Source: a virus. From it: 23,829 nucleotides of DNA. Positions 15,780 through 22,433 of this stretch are shown here, piece by piece (the first letter of the stretch is position 1; every line of letters starts with the position of its first letter). The stretch is from positions 1 to 23,829 of IMG/VR virus record IMGVR_UViG_3300030110_004140. One strand, 5' to 3'. Under the pieces are notes generated by a model. The model worked only from the letters and a program-made list of their open reading frames with translations, was not told where the DNA came from and searched no databases. The position numbers and the translations under genes were made by a program.

Positions 15780-16527
15780 GGTAGAAGATTACACCACATT
15801 AAAAACAAGGATTGTAGATTGGGTTCGTGATTATGCGAATAAGAATCAAATTAAATCTCTTGTAGTAGGAGTCTCTGGTGGTATTGATTCTGCTGTAGTT
15901 TCAAGTCTTTGTGCTGAAACTGGATTGCCAACCTACGTGGTTGCTATGCCACTTCATTCTAAAATTGAAAACAGCACGTTGTCGGTCGATCACTGTAAGT
16001 CTCTGGATGAAAAGTATGAGAATGTCACCTATGTTCGTGTAGAACTATCGAGTGTCTATGATCAATTCATGCACAGTTTAACCTGGTGGACTGGTGATTC
16101 ATTTAATGGTAATGAACTTTCCAATGCAAATACAAAGTCTCGTCTTCGTATGGTGACTCTGTATCAAATTGCCGGATCTGTTGGTGGTATTGTTGTTGGC
16201 ACTGGCAATAAGGTTGAAGATTATGGTATAGGTTTCTACACTAAATATGGTGATGGCGGTGTTGATATAGCACCCATCGCAGACTTATACAAAACTGAAG
16301 TATGGGAACTTGGAAAGCATCTTAATGTAAATCAGAGCATTGTAGATGCAAAACCAACGGATGGTCTGTGGAATGATGGACGAACTGATGAAGATCAGAT
16401 TGGTGCATCTTATGAGGACTTAGAATATGCCATGGAACATGGTACTGGTCCTGCCGTCAGAATCTTGCATGATTATAATTGTAAGAACAAGCACAAGATG
16501 AACCCTATTCCGACTTTTAAACTATGA
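15772..16527 (+). CDS. nadE: NAD+ synthetase (ammonia-type, NadE-like)
   Basis: Start chosen at ATG 15772, overlapping the upstream stop; a longer in-frame start at 15664 would run over 100 bases into the preceding gene. It encodes 251 residues of an adenine-nucleotide alpha-hydrolase: PP-loop SGGIDS (35-40), and the NadE-specific run GTGNKVEDYGIGFYTK followed by GDGGVDIAPIADLYKTEVW. It has no glutaminase domain, so it should use ammonia and ATP to convert deamido-NAD to NAD+. N-acetyl-sugar amidotransferases share the PP-loop but not the GTGNK/DIAPIADL motifs. Its placement inside a sugar operon is odd. It may sustain NAD for the epimerases and dehydrogenase, or counter host NAD depletion. 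Confidence 0.88.
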   Translation: MNRVEDYTTLKTRIVDWVRDYANKNQIKSLVVGVSGGIDSAVVSSLCAETGLPTYVVAMPLHSKIENSTLSVDHCKSLDEKYENVTYVRVELSSVYDQFMHSLTWWTGDSFNGNELSNANTKSRLRMVTLYQIAGSVGGIVVGTGNKVEDYGIGFYTKYGDGGVDIAPIADLYKTEVWELGKHLNVNQSIVDAKPTDGLWNDGRTDEDQIGASYEDLEYAMEHGTGPAVRILHDYNCKNKHKMNPIPTFKL

Positions 16528-17678
16528 AAATTGGACTTATTGGTGCAGGAAGACTTGGAATTTGTCTTGCTCTTTTGATTGAAAGTGCAGGATATGATGT
16601 TTTAGTGTCTGACATTAGAGATAGTTACGTATTTAAGTTAAACGAAAAACGAATTGATACTAATGAACCAGATGTTGAATGGTATCTCAAACGAACTAAA
16701 AAGTTTGAAGCAACAACAGAAAATCAGCGTGTTATCAACGAGTGTGACTTTATTATTTGTCTCGTTGCAACTCCTTCTCTTGACGATGGTTCTTATGATG
16801 TGAGTTCCGTTTGGGAAGTCATTGAGGACTTTAAAAAATCATCAGCAAAATTGAATGGTAAAACACTTGTAATAGGATGCACTACTAATCCTGGCGATTG
16901 CAAACAATTTGCAGAAGAACTGGATTACTTTGGCATGAATGTTGTATATAATCCAGAGTTTATTGCTCAAGGATCAATTATTCGTGATTTGCAGAATGCA
17001 GATATGATTTTGATTGGTGGTGCCGACGATAATACTTTTGCATTAATGCAAAAAATTTATGAGGGTATTCAAATCAAACCACCTCGTTGGGGTAGAATGT
17101 CAACCACTGCTGCCGAACTTGTCAAGTTGGCAGTAAATTGTTATCTAACAACAAAAATTAGTTATGCCAACATGGTTGGTGAAGTAATGTCTCTATCTGG
17201 AATGGAAGATGAAATAGCAAATGTTTTATCTGCAATTGGTTCTGATAGTAGAGTTGGCAAAAAGTATCTGAACTATGGATATGGATTTGGCGGTCCTTGC
17301 CTACCTAGAGACAATCGTGCCTTTGCTGCTTATGCCAAAAAACTTGGACTTGAATATAATCTAGGATTGACAACTGATAATTTTAATGATGAACATGCAA
17401 AATTTTTAAAAAATTATTTCATAGAAAAAAATACAGAAAATCTTCCATTCTGTTTTGATTATATTTCTTACAAAAAAGGAACTGATATTATAACCGAGAG
17501 TCAACAATACCGACTTTGTTTAGATCTACTTGAAAATGGGCACGAAGTTTTTGTAATTGAAAATGAATGTGTTGTTAAACAAGTTGCAGACGAACTTATA
17601 GATAAGTATCCTAATAAAATTACTTTCCTTTATGAGGAACAGTATCTCCCACAAAATGTTTTTCGTATTGAATTATGA
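16524..17678 (+). CDS. UDP-glucose/UDP-ManNAc 6-dehydrogenase family
   Basis: 384 residues of the NAD-dependent nucleotide-sugar dehydrogenase family, which oxidises C6 to a uronic acid in two steps. The N-terminal GAGRLG (7-12) binds NAD. NPEFIAQGSIIRD (143-155) matches the NPEFLxEGxAxxD substrate loop. Lys201 and Asn205 lie in the central helix. The catalytic Cys259 sits in GFGGPCLPRD (254-263). YKKGTDIITESQ is the C-terminal domain motif. It is shorter than the usual 420-450 residues, with the shortening mainly in the C-terminal domain. It begins with ATGA overlap after nadE and overlaps the GT25 gene by four bases. The donor is likely UDP-linked, but which sugar is unknown. Confidence 0.87.
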   Translation: MKIGLIGAGRLGICLALLIESAGYDVLVSDIRDSYVFKLNEKRIDTNEPDVEWYLKRTKKFEATTENQRVINECDFIICLVATPSLDDGSYDVSSVWEVIEDFKKSSAKLNGKTLVIGCTTNPGDCKQFAEELDYFGMNVVYNPEFIAQGSIIRDLQNADMILIGGADDNTFALMQKIYEGIQIKPPRWGRMSTTAAELVKLAVNCYLTTKISYANMVGEVMSLSGMEDEIANVLSAIGSDSRVGKKYLNYGYGFGGPCLPRDNRAFAAYAKKLGLEYNLGLTTDNFNDEHAKFLKNYFIEKNTENLPFCFDYISYKKGTDIITESQQYRLCLDLLENGHEVFVIENECVVKQVADELIDKYPNKITFLYEEQYLPQNVFRIEL

Positions 17679-18475
17679 ACGACCCAGCAGATAAAAATAA
17701 ATCAGTATACAAATTCAAAGGACTTCCTCACATCTATTGCATTAATTTGGATGACAAGAAGGATAGATGGGAGTCGATGGAATCACAATTGAAATACTGG
17801 GAAATAGAAAACTATACTCGTATATCTGCTTATGATGGACGCGAAGATGATCTTGGTTCAATATTGAAAGGACGTTATCCTGACAACATGAATTCTGGTG
17901 AGGTTGGATGCGTCACTTCACATCTCAAAGCACTCAAAGAGTTTCTAAATTCTGGTGAACAATGTGCTCTCATCATGGAGGATGATTGTGACATTAATAC
18001 TGCTAGTTATTGGCCATTTTCTTGGAAAGATTTCTTTTGTAAGATTCCTTATGATTATGATGTAGTTCAACTTGCAATTATTAATCCTGCACAGGTCAAT
18101 GTAAAACTACATCGAAGATTTGTTAATGACTTTTCAACGGCATGTTATTTAATCAATCGTCGATATGCTCAAAAGTTACTTGACCTTCATACTAGAGGTG
18201 ACAAATACAAACTTGATAACGGAGTCAAACCTCGTGCTGTTGCCGACGATTTGATTTATAATTCTGGAAATACTTTTGCAATCCCTCTCTTTCTTTATAA
18301 GATTGAATTGGGTTCAGACATTCATGATATTCATATCGATGTCTTTCATAAGAGTAGTTATGAGGGTCTGTGGAACTTTTGGAAGAATGATGCTTCTAGC
18401 ATTGAAGATTGGGATGGATTGTTTGATTATGATCCGTATTTTGGAACACTTCCACCTGGATGGGAAGGAAAGTAG
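17675..18475 (+). CDS. GT25 (LPS biosynthesis) glycosyltransferase
   Basis: 266 residues, last gene of the glycan island. The N-terminus IYCINLDDKKDRWESM (20-35) and SGEVGCVTSHLKAL (74-87) are hallmark GT25 blocks, followed by ALIMEDDCDI (98-107) with the acidic EDD metal motif. The family includes LgtB/Lex1-type galactosyltransferases of LOS/LPS, and in eukaryotes collagen galactosyltransferase. No membrane segment is present. It overlaps the preceding dehydrogenase gene by four bases. The petF promoter begins five bases after its stop, and no terminator hairpin is seen between them, so the island transcript probably reads into petF. Confidence 0.87.
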   Translation: MNDPADKNKSVYKFKGLPHIYCINLDDKKDRWESMESQLKYWEIENYTRISAYDGREDDLGSILKGRYPDNMNSGEVGCVTSHLKALKEFLNSGEQCALIMEDDCDINTASYWPFSWKDFFCKIPYDYDVVQLAIINPAQVNVKLHRRFVNDFSTACYLINRRYAQKLLDLHTRGDKYKLDNGVKPRAVADDLIYNSGNTFAIPLFLYKIELGSDIHDIHIDVFHKSSYEGLWNFWKNDASSIEDWDGLFDYDPYFGTLPPGWEGK

Positions 18476-18479
18476 CACA

Positions 18480-18513
18480 TTGACATTTGCGACACAGTAA
18501 CTTAAAATAAATA
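18480..18513 (+). promoter_or_regulatory. petF promoter: sigma70-type with overlapping T4-late-like box
   Basis: TTGACA (18480-18485), a 17-base spacer and TAAAAT (18503-18508) form a near-consensus bacterial sigma70-type promoter five bases after the GT25 stop. AATAAATA (18506-18513) overlaps the -10 and matches the T4-like late consensus NATAAATA. Predicted start is around 18515-18520, giving a leader of roughly 20 bases. No strong Shine-Dalgarno is visible. Confidence 0.75.
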
Positions 18514-18537
18514 CAATCGCGTAGTAAAACAAAGCAC

Positions 18538-18828
18538 ATGCCAACTATTACAATCCAAGATCCATCCGGTAATGTTGAAACTTTTGAGTGTGATGAGAAT
18601 ACTACAATCCTAGATGCTGCTGATGAAGCAGGTATTGATTTGCCATATTCTTGTCGTGCAGGTGCATGTTCATCATGTGCTGGTAAAATTGTAGAAGGAA
18701 CAGTAAACCAAGAAGACCAATCATTCTTGGATGATGATCAAATTGAAGAAGGATACGTCCTTACATGTGTTGCACTCCCAACATCTGATGTAACTTTATT
18801 AACTGAACAAGAGGAATTTTTATACTAA
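18538..18828 (+). CDS. petF: Plant-type [2Fe-2S] ferredoxin
   Basis: 96 residues, the typical plant-type ferredoxin length. Cluster ligands are Cys39, Cys44, Cys47 and Cys77 (C-x4-C-x2-C-x29-C), inside [14 protein letters not shown] and YVLTCVALP, and there is an acidic surface as in photosynthetic ferredoxins. It should accept electrons from photosystem I and feed FNR, or phage bilin reductases such as PcyA/PebS-type enzymes known from cyanophages; none of those is in this window. It has its own dual promoter immediately upstream and overlaps a small downstream gene by one base (TAATG). The same gene is known from P-SSM2-like cyanophages. Confidence 0.95.
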   Translation: MPTITIQDPSGNVETFECDENTTILDAADEAGIDLPYSCRAGACSSCAGKIVEGTVNQEDQSFLDDDQIEEGYVLTCVALPTSDVTLLTEQEEFLY

Positions 18829-19007
18829 TGGAAGAAAACATGGAACATGTCAATGATTTGTGGGAAGACATGGCTCGTCTCAATATGCTCTATGAAGAGT
18901 TGTGTTGGGGTCATGATGACGTTTTAGAATTTGTTCCAGACTACACTAAAAACGTAATAATTATTAAAAACAAAACCAAAGAGAAAAAACCCAAATCGAG
19001 GGGTTGA
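18828..19007 (+). CDS. Small hypothetical protein coupled to petF
   Basis: 59 residues starting at the ATG of TAATG, one base overlapping the petF stop. The N-terminal half is acidic ([18 protein letters not shown]). The second half ends in a lysine-rich tail (about 47-59). No cysteines form a cluster site, as only Cys26 is present, and there is no membrane segment. The one-base overlap supports translational coupling with ferredoxin. I do not recognise the family. The terminal codons overlap the -35 element of the psbA promoter. Confidence 0.65.
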   Translation: MEENMEHVNDLWEDMARLNMLYEELCWGHDDVLEFVPDYTKNVIIIKNKTKEKKPKSRG

Positions 19008-19037
19008 CAAATCGGGAGAAATCGCTTAATATAAATA
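19004..19037 (+). promoter_or_regulatory. psbA promoter: sigma70-type with perfect T4-late box
   Basis: TTGACA (19004-19009) overlaps the stop codon of the upstream small gene. After 17 bases comes TAATAT (19027-19032), 4/6 to TATAAT. The sequence TATAAATA (19030-19037) is identical to the T4 late promoter consensus. Both would start transcription close to 19039-19045, so psbA may be expressed early by host RNA polymerase and late by the phage-modified enzyme from nearly the same position. Confidence 0.72.
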
Positions 19038-19191
19038 CATAGACGAGTGAGGGTTTCCTCACTTGACTATTCGACGCCTCACCGAGACTAAACAGCGTCA
19101 TTAAACAACAGTCTCTCATACCTGATCTGGAGGGTAGATTAGGAATACTATACTCAGTGCCACCCCGCACTCATACTTAACCCTATTTCAA
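19038..19191 (+). promoter_or_regulatory. Structured psbA 5' leader (hairpins and possible pseudoknot)
   Basis: About 150 bases without an evident gene. AGTGAGG (19046-19052) pairs with CCTCACT (19057-19063) across a GTTT loop, at the predicted 5' end of the mRNA. GACGC (19073-19077) pairs with GCGTC (19095-19099), and GAGACT (19084-19089) with AGTCTC (19110-19115). These two are interleaved, which defines an H-type pseudoknot or two alternative stems. AGTGC (19156-19160) pairs with GCACT (19167-19171). The only Shine-Dalgarno-like run, GGAGGG (19129-19134), is about 58 bases upstream of the ATG, and none sits next to it. Confidence 0.55.
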
Positions 19192-20271
19192 ATGACAACA
19201 CTTTCAAGACAACAAACACAAACATCCACCTGGGAACAGTTTTGCCAGTGGGTAACTTCTACCAATAACCGCCTCTATGTCGGTTGGTTCGGTGTGCTGA
19301 TGATCCCAACTCTGTTGGCAGCAACCGTATGCTTTATTACTGCGTTTGTCGCTGCTCCCCCTGTGGACATCGACGGAATTCGCGAACCAGTCGCTGGTTC
19401 TCTCATGTATGGTAACAACATCATTTCTGGTGCTGTTGTCCCCTCTTCCAACGCAATTGGTCTTCACTTCTATCCCATTTGGGAAGCCGCATCACTCGAT
19501 GAGTGGCTGTATAATGGTGGTCCTTACCAACTCGTAGTCTTCCACTTCCTCATTGGCATCTTCTGCTACATGGGTCGTGAGTGGGAACTGTCATACCGCT
19601 TGGGTATGCGCCCCTGGATCTGCGTAGCATACTCTGCACCTGTTGCAGCAGCATCCGCAGTATTCCTTGTTTATCCTTTCGGTCAAGGTTCTTTCTCTGA
19701 TGGCATGCCTCTTGGTATTTCTGGTACTTTTAACTTCATGCTTGTATTCCAAGCAGAACACAATATCCTTATGCACCCGTTCCACATGCTCGGTGTTGCT
19801 GGGGTATTCGGTGGATCTCTTTTCTCTGCTATGCATGGAAGTCTCGTTACTTCTTCGCTCGTCCGTGAAACCACCGAAACCGAGTCCCAGAACTACGGTT
19901 ACAAGTTCGGTCAAGAAGAAGAGACTTACAACATCGTCGCAGCCCATGGCTACTTCGGTCGTCTGATCTTCCAATATGCATCGTTCAACAACTCCCGTTC
20001 ACTGCACTTCTTCCTGGCAGCATGGCCAGTAGTCGGCATCTGGTTCACCGCACTGGGCGTAAGCACCATGGCATTCAACCTCAACGGTTTCAACTTCAAC
20101 CAGTCCATCCTTGATGGTCAGGGTCGCGTCCTTAACACCTGGGCAGACGTTCTTAACAGAGCAAACCTGGGTATGGAAGTCATGCACGAGCGTAATGCTC
20201 ACAACTTCCCTCTCGACCTTGCTGCTGCTGAGTCAACTCCTGTTGCACTCATCGCACCTAGCGTAGGTTGA
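19192..20271 (+). CDS. psbA: Photosystem II D1 protein
   Basis: 359 residues, intact, no intron. Canonical residues are at canonical numbers: Tyr161 (TyrZ), Asp170, Glu189, His190, His198 (P680 chlorophyll), His215, Ser264 (QB), His272, His332, Glu333, His337, Asp342 and Ala344, with a 15-residue C-terminal extension for CtpA removal. Position 130 is Glu (in MGREWELS), as in the high-light D1:2-type form rather than Gln130 D1:1. Five membrane helices are expected. The protein replaces photodamaged host D1 during infection. Base composition and C-ending codons (AAC, TTC, ATC, ACC) are more GC-rich than the surrounding genes, consistent with host origin. It is monocistronic: own promoter and leader upstream, strong terminator downstream. 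Confidence 0.98.
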   Translation: MTTLSRQQTQTSTWEQFCQWVTSTNNRLYVGWFGVLMIPTLLAATVCFITAFVAAPPVDIDGIREPVAGSLMYGNNIISGAVVPSSNAIGLHFYPIWEAASLDEWLYNGGPYQLVVFHFLIGIFCYMGREWELSYRLGMRPWICVAYSAPVAAASAVFLVYPFGQGSFSDGMPLGISGTFNFMLVFQAEHNILMHPFHMLGVAGVFGGSLFSAMHGSLVTSSLVRETTETESQNYGYKFGQEEETYNIVAAHGYFGRLIFQYASFNNSRSLHFFLAAWPVVGIWFTALGVSTMAFNLNGFNFNQSILDGQGRVLNTWADVLNRANLGMEVMHERNAHNFPLDLAAAESTPVALIAPSVG

Positions 20272-20290
20272 TATAGTTTGCTATAATTTT

Positions 20291-20316
20291 AGGAGACCTT
20301 CGGGTCTCCTTTTTTT
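20291..20316 (+). terminator. Rho-independent terminator after psbA
   Basis: AGGAGACC (20291-20298), UUCG tetraloop (20299-20302), GGTCTCCT (20303-20310), then a run of T to 20316. A perfect eight-base stem with a stable UUCG loop 20 bases after the psbA stop. Confidence 0.93.
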
Positions 20317-20351
20317 ATAATTAAAATGTTAAATTTCTTTACGAAAATCTA

Positions 20352-20591
20352 ATGAATGGTAAACTAGATCCAGAAGAAAGAGTGCTTGACTGGTTTGAGC
20401 AAACATCGGATGAACCCTATGATAGGCATGAATACCGATTCCATTTTACTAATGGTGATAGTAAGATCTTTAAGTCTTATCTAGAAGCTCAATCAATGTG
20501 GTTTAACACTCCACCACTCTTCAAATCACATATTGAAGTGTTAGATATTTCTAACAAAAAAACAAAAAACTTAAAAGGAGGTTTTAAATAA
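20352..20591 (+). CDS. Small hypothetical protein between psbA and psbD
   Basis: 79 residues. It begins [16 protein letters not shown], contains a segment ([15 protein letters not shown]) with strand-like alternation, and ends in a lysine-rich tail ([10 protein letters not shown]). No membrane segment or cysteine is present. Its end carries the Shine-Dalgarno of psbD, with two bases separating the stop from the psbD ATG, suggesting co-transcription and coupling. A TATAAT sequence at 20316-20321 lies at the tail of the preceding terminator but lacks a good -35, so the promoter for this pair is not established. I do not recognise a function. Confidence 0.72.
   Translation: MNGKLDPEERVLDWFEQTSDEPYDRHEYRFHFTNGDSKIFKSYLEAQSMWFNTPPLFKSHIEVLDISNKKTKNLKGGFK
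20576..20582 (+). promoter_or_regulatory. Strong Shine-Dalgarno for psbD
   Basis: AGGAGGT, a near-perfect anti-16S match, lies 11 bases before the psbD ATG and inside the 3' end of the preceding gene. This contrasts with psbA, which lacks a nearby Shine-Dalgarno. Confidence 0.75.
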
Positions 20592-20593
20592 TC

Positions 20594-21649
20594 ATGGTTG
20601 CTTCAACACTACAACAACAAAAGAGGGGGTGGTTTGATGTCCTTGATGACTGGCTTAAACGAGATCGCTTTGTCTTTGTGGGTTGGTCTGGACTACTACT
20701 TTTTCCCACTGCTTATCTGGCCATTGGCGGCTGGCTTACTGGCACGACTTTTGTCACGTCTTGGTACACCCACGGGCTTGCTAGTTCCTATCTTGAAGGT
20801 GCTAATTTTCTCACGGCGGCTGTGTCAACGCCTGGTGATGCTATGGGTCATTCTCTTCTTCTACTTTGGGGTCCTGAAGCTCAGGGCAGTTTCGTCAGGT
20901 GGTGCCAACTTGGAGGGCTTTGGGCCTTTGTTGCTCTCCACGGTGCGTTCGCTCTAATCGGTTTCATGCTCCGCCAGTTTGAACTGGCACGTCTAATCGG
21001 TATCCGTCCCTACAATGCTATTGCTTTTTCTGGTCCTATCGCTGTCTTTGTTAGCGTCTTTCTCATATATCCTCTGGGACAGTCGTCCTGGTTCTTCGCG
21101 CCATCGTTTGGGGTTGCCGCTATTTTCCGCTTCCTACTTTTTCTCCAGGGATTCCATAACTGGACGCTCAACCCATTCCACATGATGGGTGTAGCAGGTA
21201 TCCTGGGTGGTGCTCTTCTATCTGCCATTCACGGAGTAACTGTTGAAAACACACTCTACCAAGATGGTGAACAAGCAAACACCTTCAAGGCATTTGATTC
21301 CACACAGGAAGAAGAGACTTATTCAATGGTCACTGCGAACAGATTTTGGTCGCAAATCTTCGGTGTTGCTTTTAGTAATAAGCGCTGGCTTCATTTCTTT
21401 ATGCTCTTTGTTCCAGTTATGGGACTCTGGGTTTCCAGCATTGGGATTATCGGTCTTGCTCTCAACCTTCGTGCTTACGACTTTGTTAGTCAGGAGATTA
21501 GAGCAGCTGAAGACCCTGAGTTTGAGACTTTCTATACCAAGAATATTCTCTTGAATGAAGGTCTTCGTGCTTGGTTGGCACCTGCTGATCAACCACATGA
21601 GAACTTTGTATTCCCTGAGGAAGTTCTTCCAAGAGGTAATGCACTGTGA
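20594..21649 (+). CDS. psbD: Photosystem II D2 protein
   Basis: 351 residues, one shorter than typical D2 (352). The start [20 protein letters not shown] (11-30) and the end [11 protein letters not shown] are diagnostic. Using a one-residue offset, Tyr159 is TyrD, His188 its partner, His196 the P680 chlorophyll ligand, and His213 and His267 iron ligands. Five membrane helices are expected, and it pairs with D1 in the PSII core. Codon use is more T-ending than in psbA. It follows a small gene with a strong Shine-Dalgarno between, and its stop overlaps a GTG start of the next gene by four bases. Cyanophages carrying both psbA and psbD are usual in Synechococcus myoviruses. Confidence 0.98.
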   Translation: MVASTLQQQKRGWFDVLDDWLKRDRFVFVGWSGLLLFPTAYLAIGGWLTGTTFVTSWYTHGLASSYLEGANFLTAAVSTPGDAMGHSLLLLWGPEAQGSFVRWCQLGGLWAFVALHGAFALIGFMLRQFELARLIGIRPYNAIAFSGPIAVFVSVFLIYPLGQSSWFFAPSFGVAAIFRFLLFLQGFHNWTLNPFHMMGVAGILGGALLSAIHGVTVENTLYQDGEQANTFKAFDSTQEEETYSMVTANRFWSQIFGVAFSNKRWLHFFMLFVPVMGLWVSSIGIIGLALNLRAYDFVSQEIRAAEDPEFETFYTKNILLNEGLRAWLAPADQPHENFVFPEEVLPRGNAL

Positions 21650-21894
21650 TTACATCACTATTTGGTATCATGTTTGCCGCTCTAATGTGGGTTCAAGTCC
21701 CACAGTGGAGTGATGATTGGTCGAAGTGTGCCGTGGATGTGCCTGATGTTCAATGTCATTGGTATATCACAGCACCCGACAGCACCATGGGTGAAGGATT
21801 TAGTTGGGCAAATGCTCCTTGGTTTAGTGCCGAAGGTCTCCGTGATATTGGAGAACTCCATGATACAGTTCAGTCTATTCAGGAAGTAGTATGA
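21646..21894 (+). CDS. Small secreted or membrane-anchored hypothetical protein
   Basis: 82 residues starting with GTG at 21646 (GTGA overlap with the psbD stop). A hydrophobic N-terminal segment ([15 protein letters not shown], 4-18) looks like a signal peptide or anchor. The remainder is polar and Trp-rich with two cysteines (Cys28, Cys37) that could form a disulfide outside the cytoplasm. It overlaps the next gene by four bases. Position directly after psbD suggests co-expression, and an association with thylakoid or periplasm is possible but unproven. I do not recognise the family. Confidence 0.72.
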   Translation: MITSLFGIMFAALMWVQVPQWSDDWSKCAVDVPDVQCHWYITAPDSTMGEGFSWANAPWFSAEGLRDIGELHDTVQSIQEVV

Positions 21895-22004
21895 TTCAAT
21901 TTGCACTAGGATTACTTATCGGGTATTTACTTACCCGACTTATTATCACTACATATAAAACGACTAGAGTTTTATATGAAAACTTCAGACACATGGGTAA
22001 TTAA
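21891..22004 (+). CDS. Tiny single-pass membrane protein
   Basis: 37 residues beginning at ATG 21891 (ATGA overlap). Residues 4-20 (FALGLLIGYLLTRLIIT) form one membrane helix with a basic, polar C-terminal tail of about 17 residues. It ends with TAA immediately abutting the next ATG at 22005. This tight packing supports a real gene despite the size. In shape it resembles small photosystem subunits (one helix, 35-40 residues), but no specific Psb or Pet subunit is recognised. Confidence 0.62.
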   Translation: MIQFALGLLIGYLLTRLIITTYKTTRVLYENFRHMGN

Positions 22005-22208
22005 ATGATACCATTACTCTTCTTTGGATGTTTATTTGCTATAGGTGGTGGTGCGTTCGCCCTGATGTGGGCGAACATCAAATCAATTAATGAGATGGAC
22101 ACTCCTATCAAAACAACTAGACATCCAGAAGCACCTCTTCCTGGTGAAGAGGTAATGTATGTTGATCTCTCAAGAGAAAAACTAGAGAGATTATATGATG
22201 AAAACTAG
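22005..22208 (+). CDS. Small membrane-anchored hypothetical protein
   Basis: 67 residues. An N-terminal membrane helix (PLLFFGCLFAIGGGAFALMW, 3-22) is followed by a cytosolic-type charged region (DTPIKTTRHPEAPLPGEEV) and an acidic/basic C-terminus (LSREKLERLYDEN). It abuts the upstream stop. Its final 11 bases overlap a tiny cysteine-rich frame at 22198. No function is recognised. It belongs to the psbD-distal cluster of mini-membrane proteins. Confidence 0.68.
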   Translation: MIPLLFFGCLFAIGGGAFALMWANIKSINEMDTPIKTTRHPEAPLPGEEVMYVDLSREKLERLYDEN

Positions 22209-22272
22209 AGGATGTTGCGGAGCAGGATGCTATGACTGTCCATTCAGACCACCACCACGAATCAAACGGTGA
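22198..22272 (+). CDS. Possible 24-residue Cys-rich microprotein (CCGxGCxxCPF)
   Basis: ATG 22198 opens a 24-residue frame, overlapping the upstream gene by 11 bases and the next one by 41 bases in another frame. It contains CCGAGCYDCPF (6-16): four cysteines in C-C-x3-C-x2-C spacing followed by Pro-Phe, then a basic proline-rich end. This resembles the CCGxGCxxCPY core that I recall from DUF5522-type proteins and could bind a metal. GAGAG at about 22186 could serve as ribosome-binding site. Because of its length and heavy overlap it may also be spurious. Confidence 0.4.
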   Translation: MKTRGCCGAGCYDCPFRPPPRIKR

Positions 22273-22372
22273 AGACACCATACCCAGATGGTTATGGATA
22301 GGAGCAGGTGGTCTCCTAGTCTTCACAATCATATGTTTCCTGATTATGCTTGCAGGAATGCTCTACTGGTGA
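22232..22372 (+). CDS. Small single-pass membrane protein
   Basis: 46 residues from ATG 22232, preceded by AGGA at 22224-22227. The N-terminal portion is hydrophilic with three consecutive His (HSDHHHE, 4-10), followed by PRWLWIG and one membrane helix (about 23-44, GAGGLLVFTIICFLIMLAGM). Length and topology again look like a small photosystem-type subunit or a phage membrane peptide. The stop codon TGA overlaps an extended -10 sequence (TGATATAAT) that probably promotes petE. Function is unknown. Confidence 0.65.
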   Translation: MTVHSDHHHESNGEDTIPRWLWIGAGGLLVFTIICFLIMLAGMLYW

Positions 22373-22378
22373 TATAAT
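22350..22378 (+). promoter_or_regulatory. Likely petE promoter (extended -10) overlapping the terminator
   Basis: TG-A-TATAAT (22370-22378) is a perfect extended -10 element. A weak -35-like TTGCAG (22350-22355) sits 17 bases upstream of the TATAAT. Predicted start is about 22384-22386, inside the first strand of the terminator stem, so transcripts from it would lack the stem's 5' half. Confidence 0.5.
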
Positions 22379-22402
22379 AAGGGGGTATTAAACCCCCTTT
22401 TT
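22379..22402 (+). terminator. Rho-independent terminator upstream of petE
   Basis: AAGGGGGT (22379-22386) pairs with ACCCCCTT (22392-22399), loop of five bases, followed by Ts to 22402. It ends the psbD-distal operon seven bases after the last stop. Confidence 0.85.
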
Positions 22403-22433
22403 CATGCTATATAAAAGCAGTTGCGTAAACTCA

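Noticed and set aside
20316-20321. TATAAT after the psbA terminator as promoter for the small gene and psbD
   Set aside because: The matching -35 position falls in the terminator stem (GAGACC) with no resemblance to TTGACA; left unassigned.
19204-21598. Long open frames opposite or out of phase to psbA and psbD
   Set aside because: They lie entirely within D1 and D2 coding sequence, lack protein-like composition and have no start signals.
22404-22433. petE start at ATG 22404
   Set aside because: It would add ten residues before a textbook signal peptide and lies directly against the terminator T-run.
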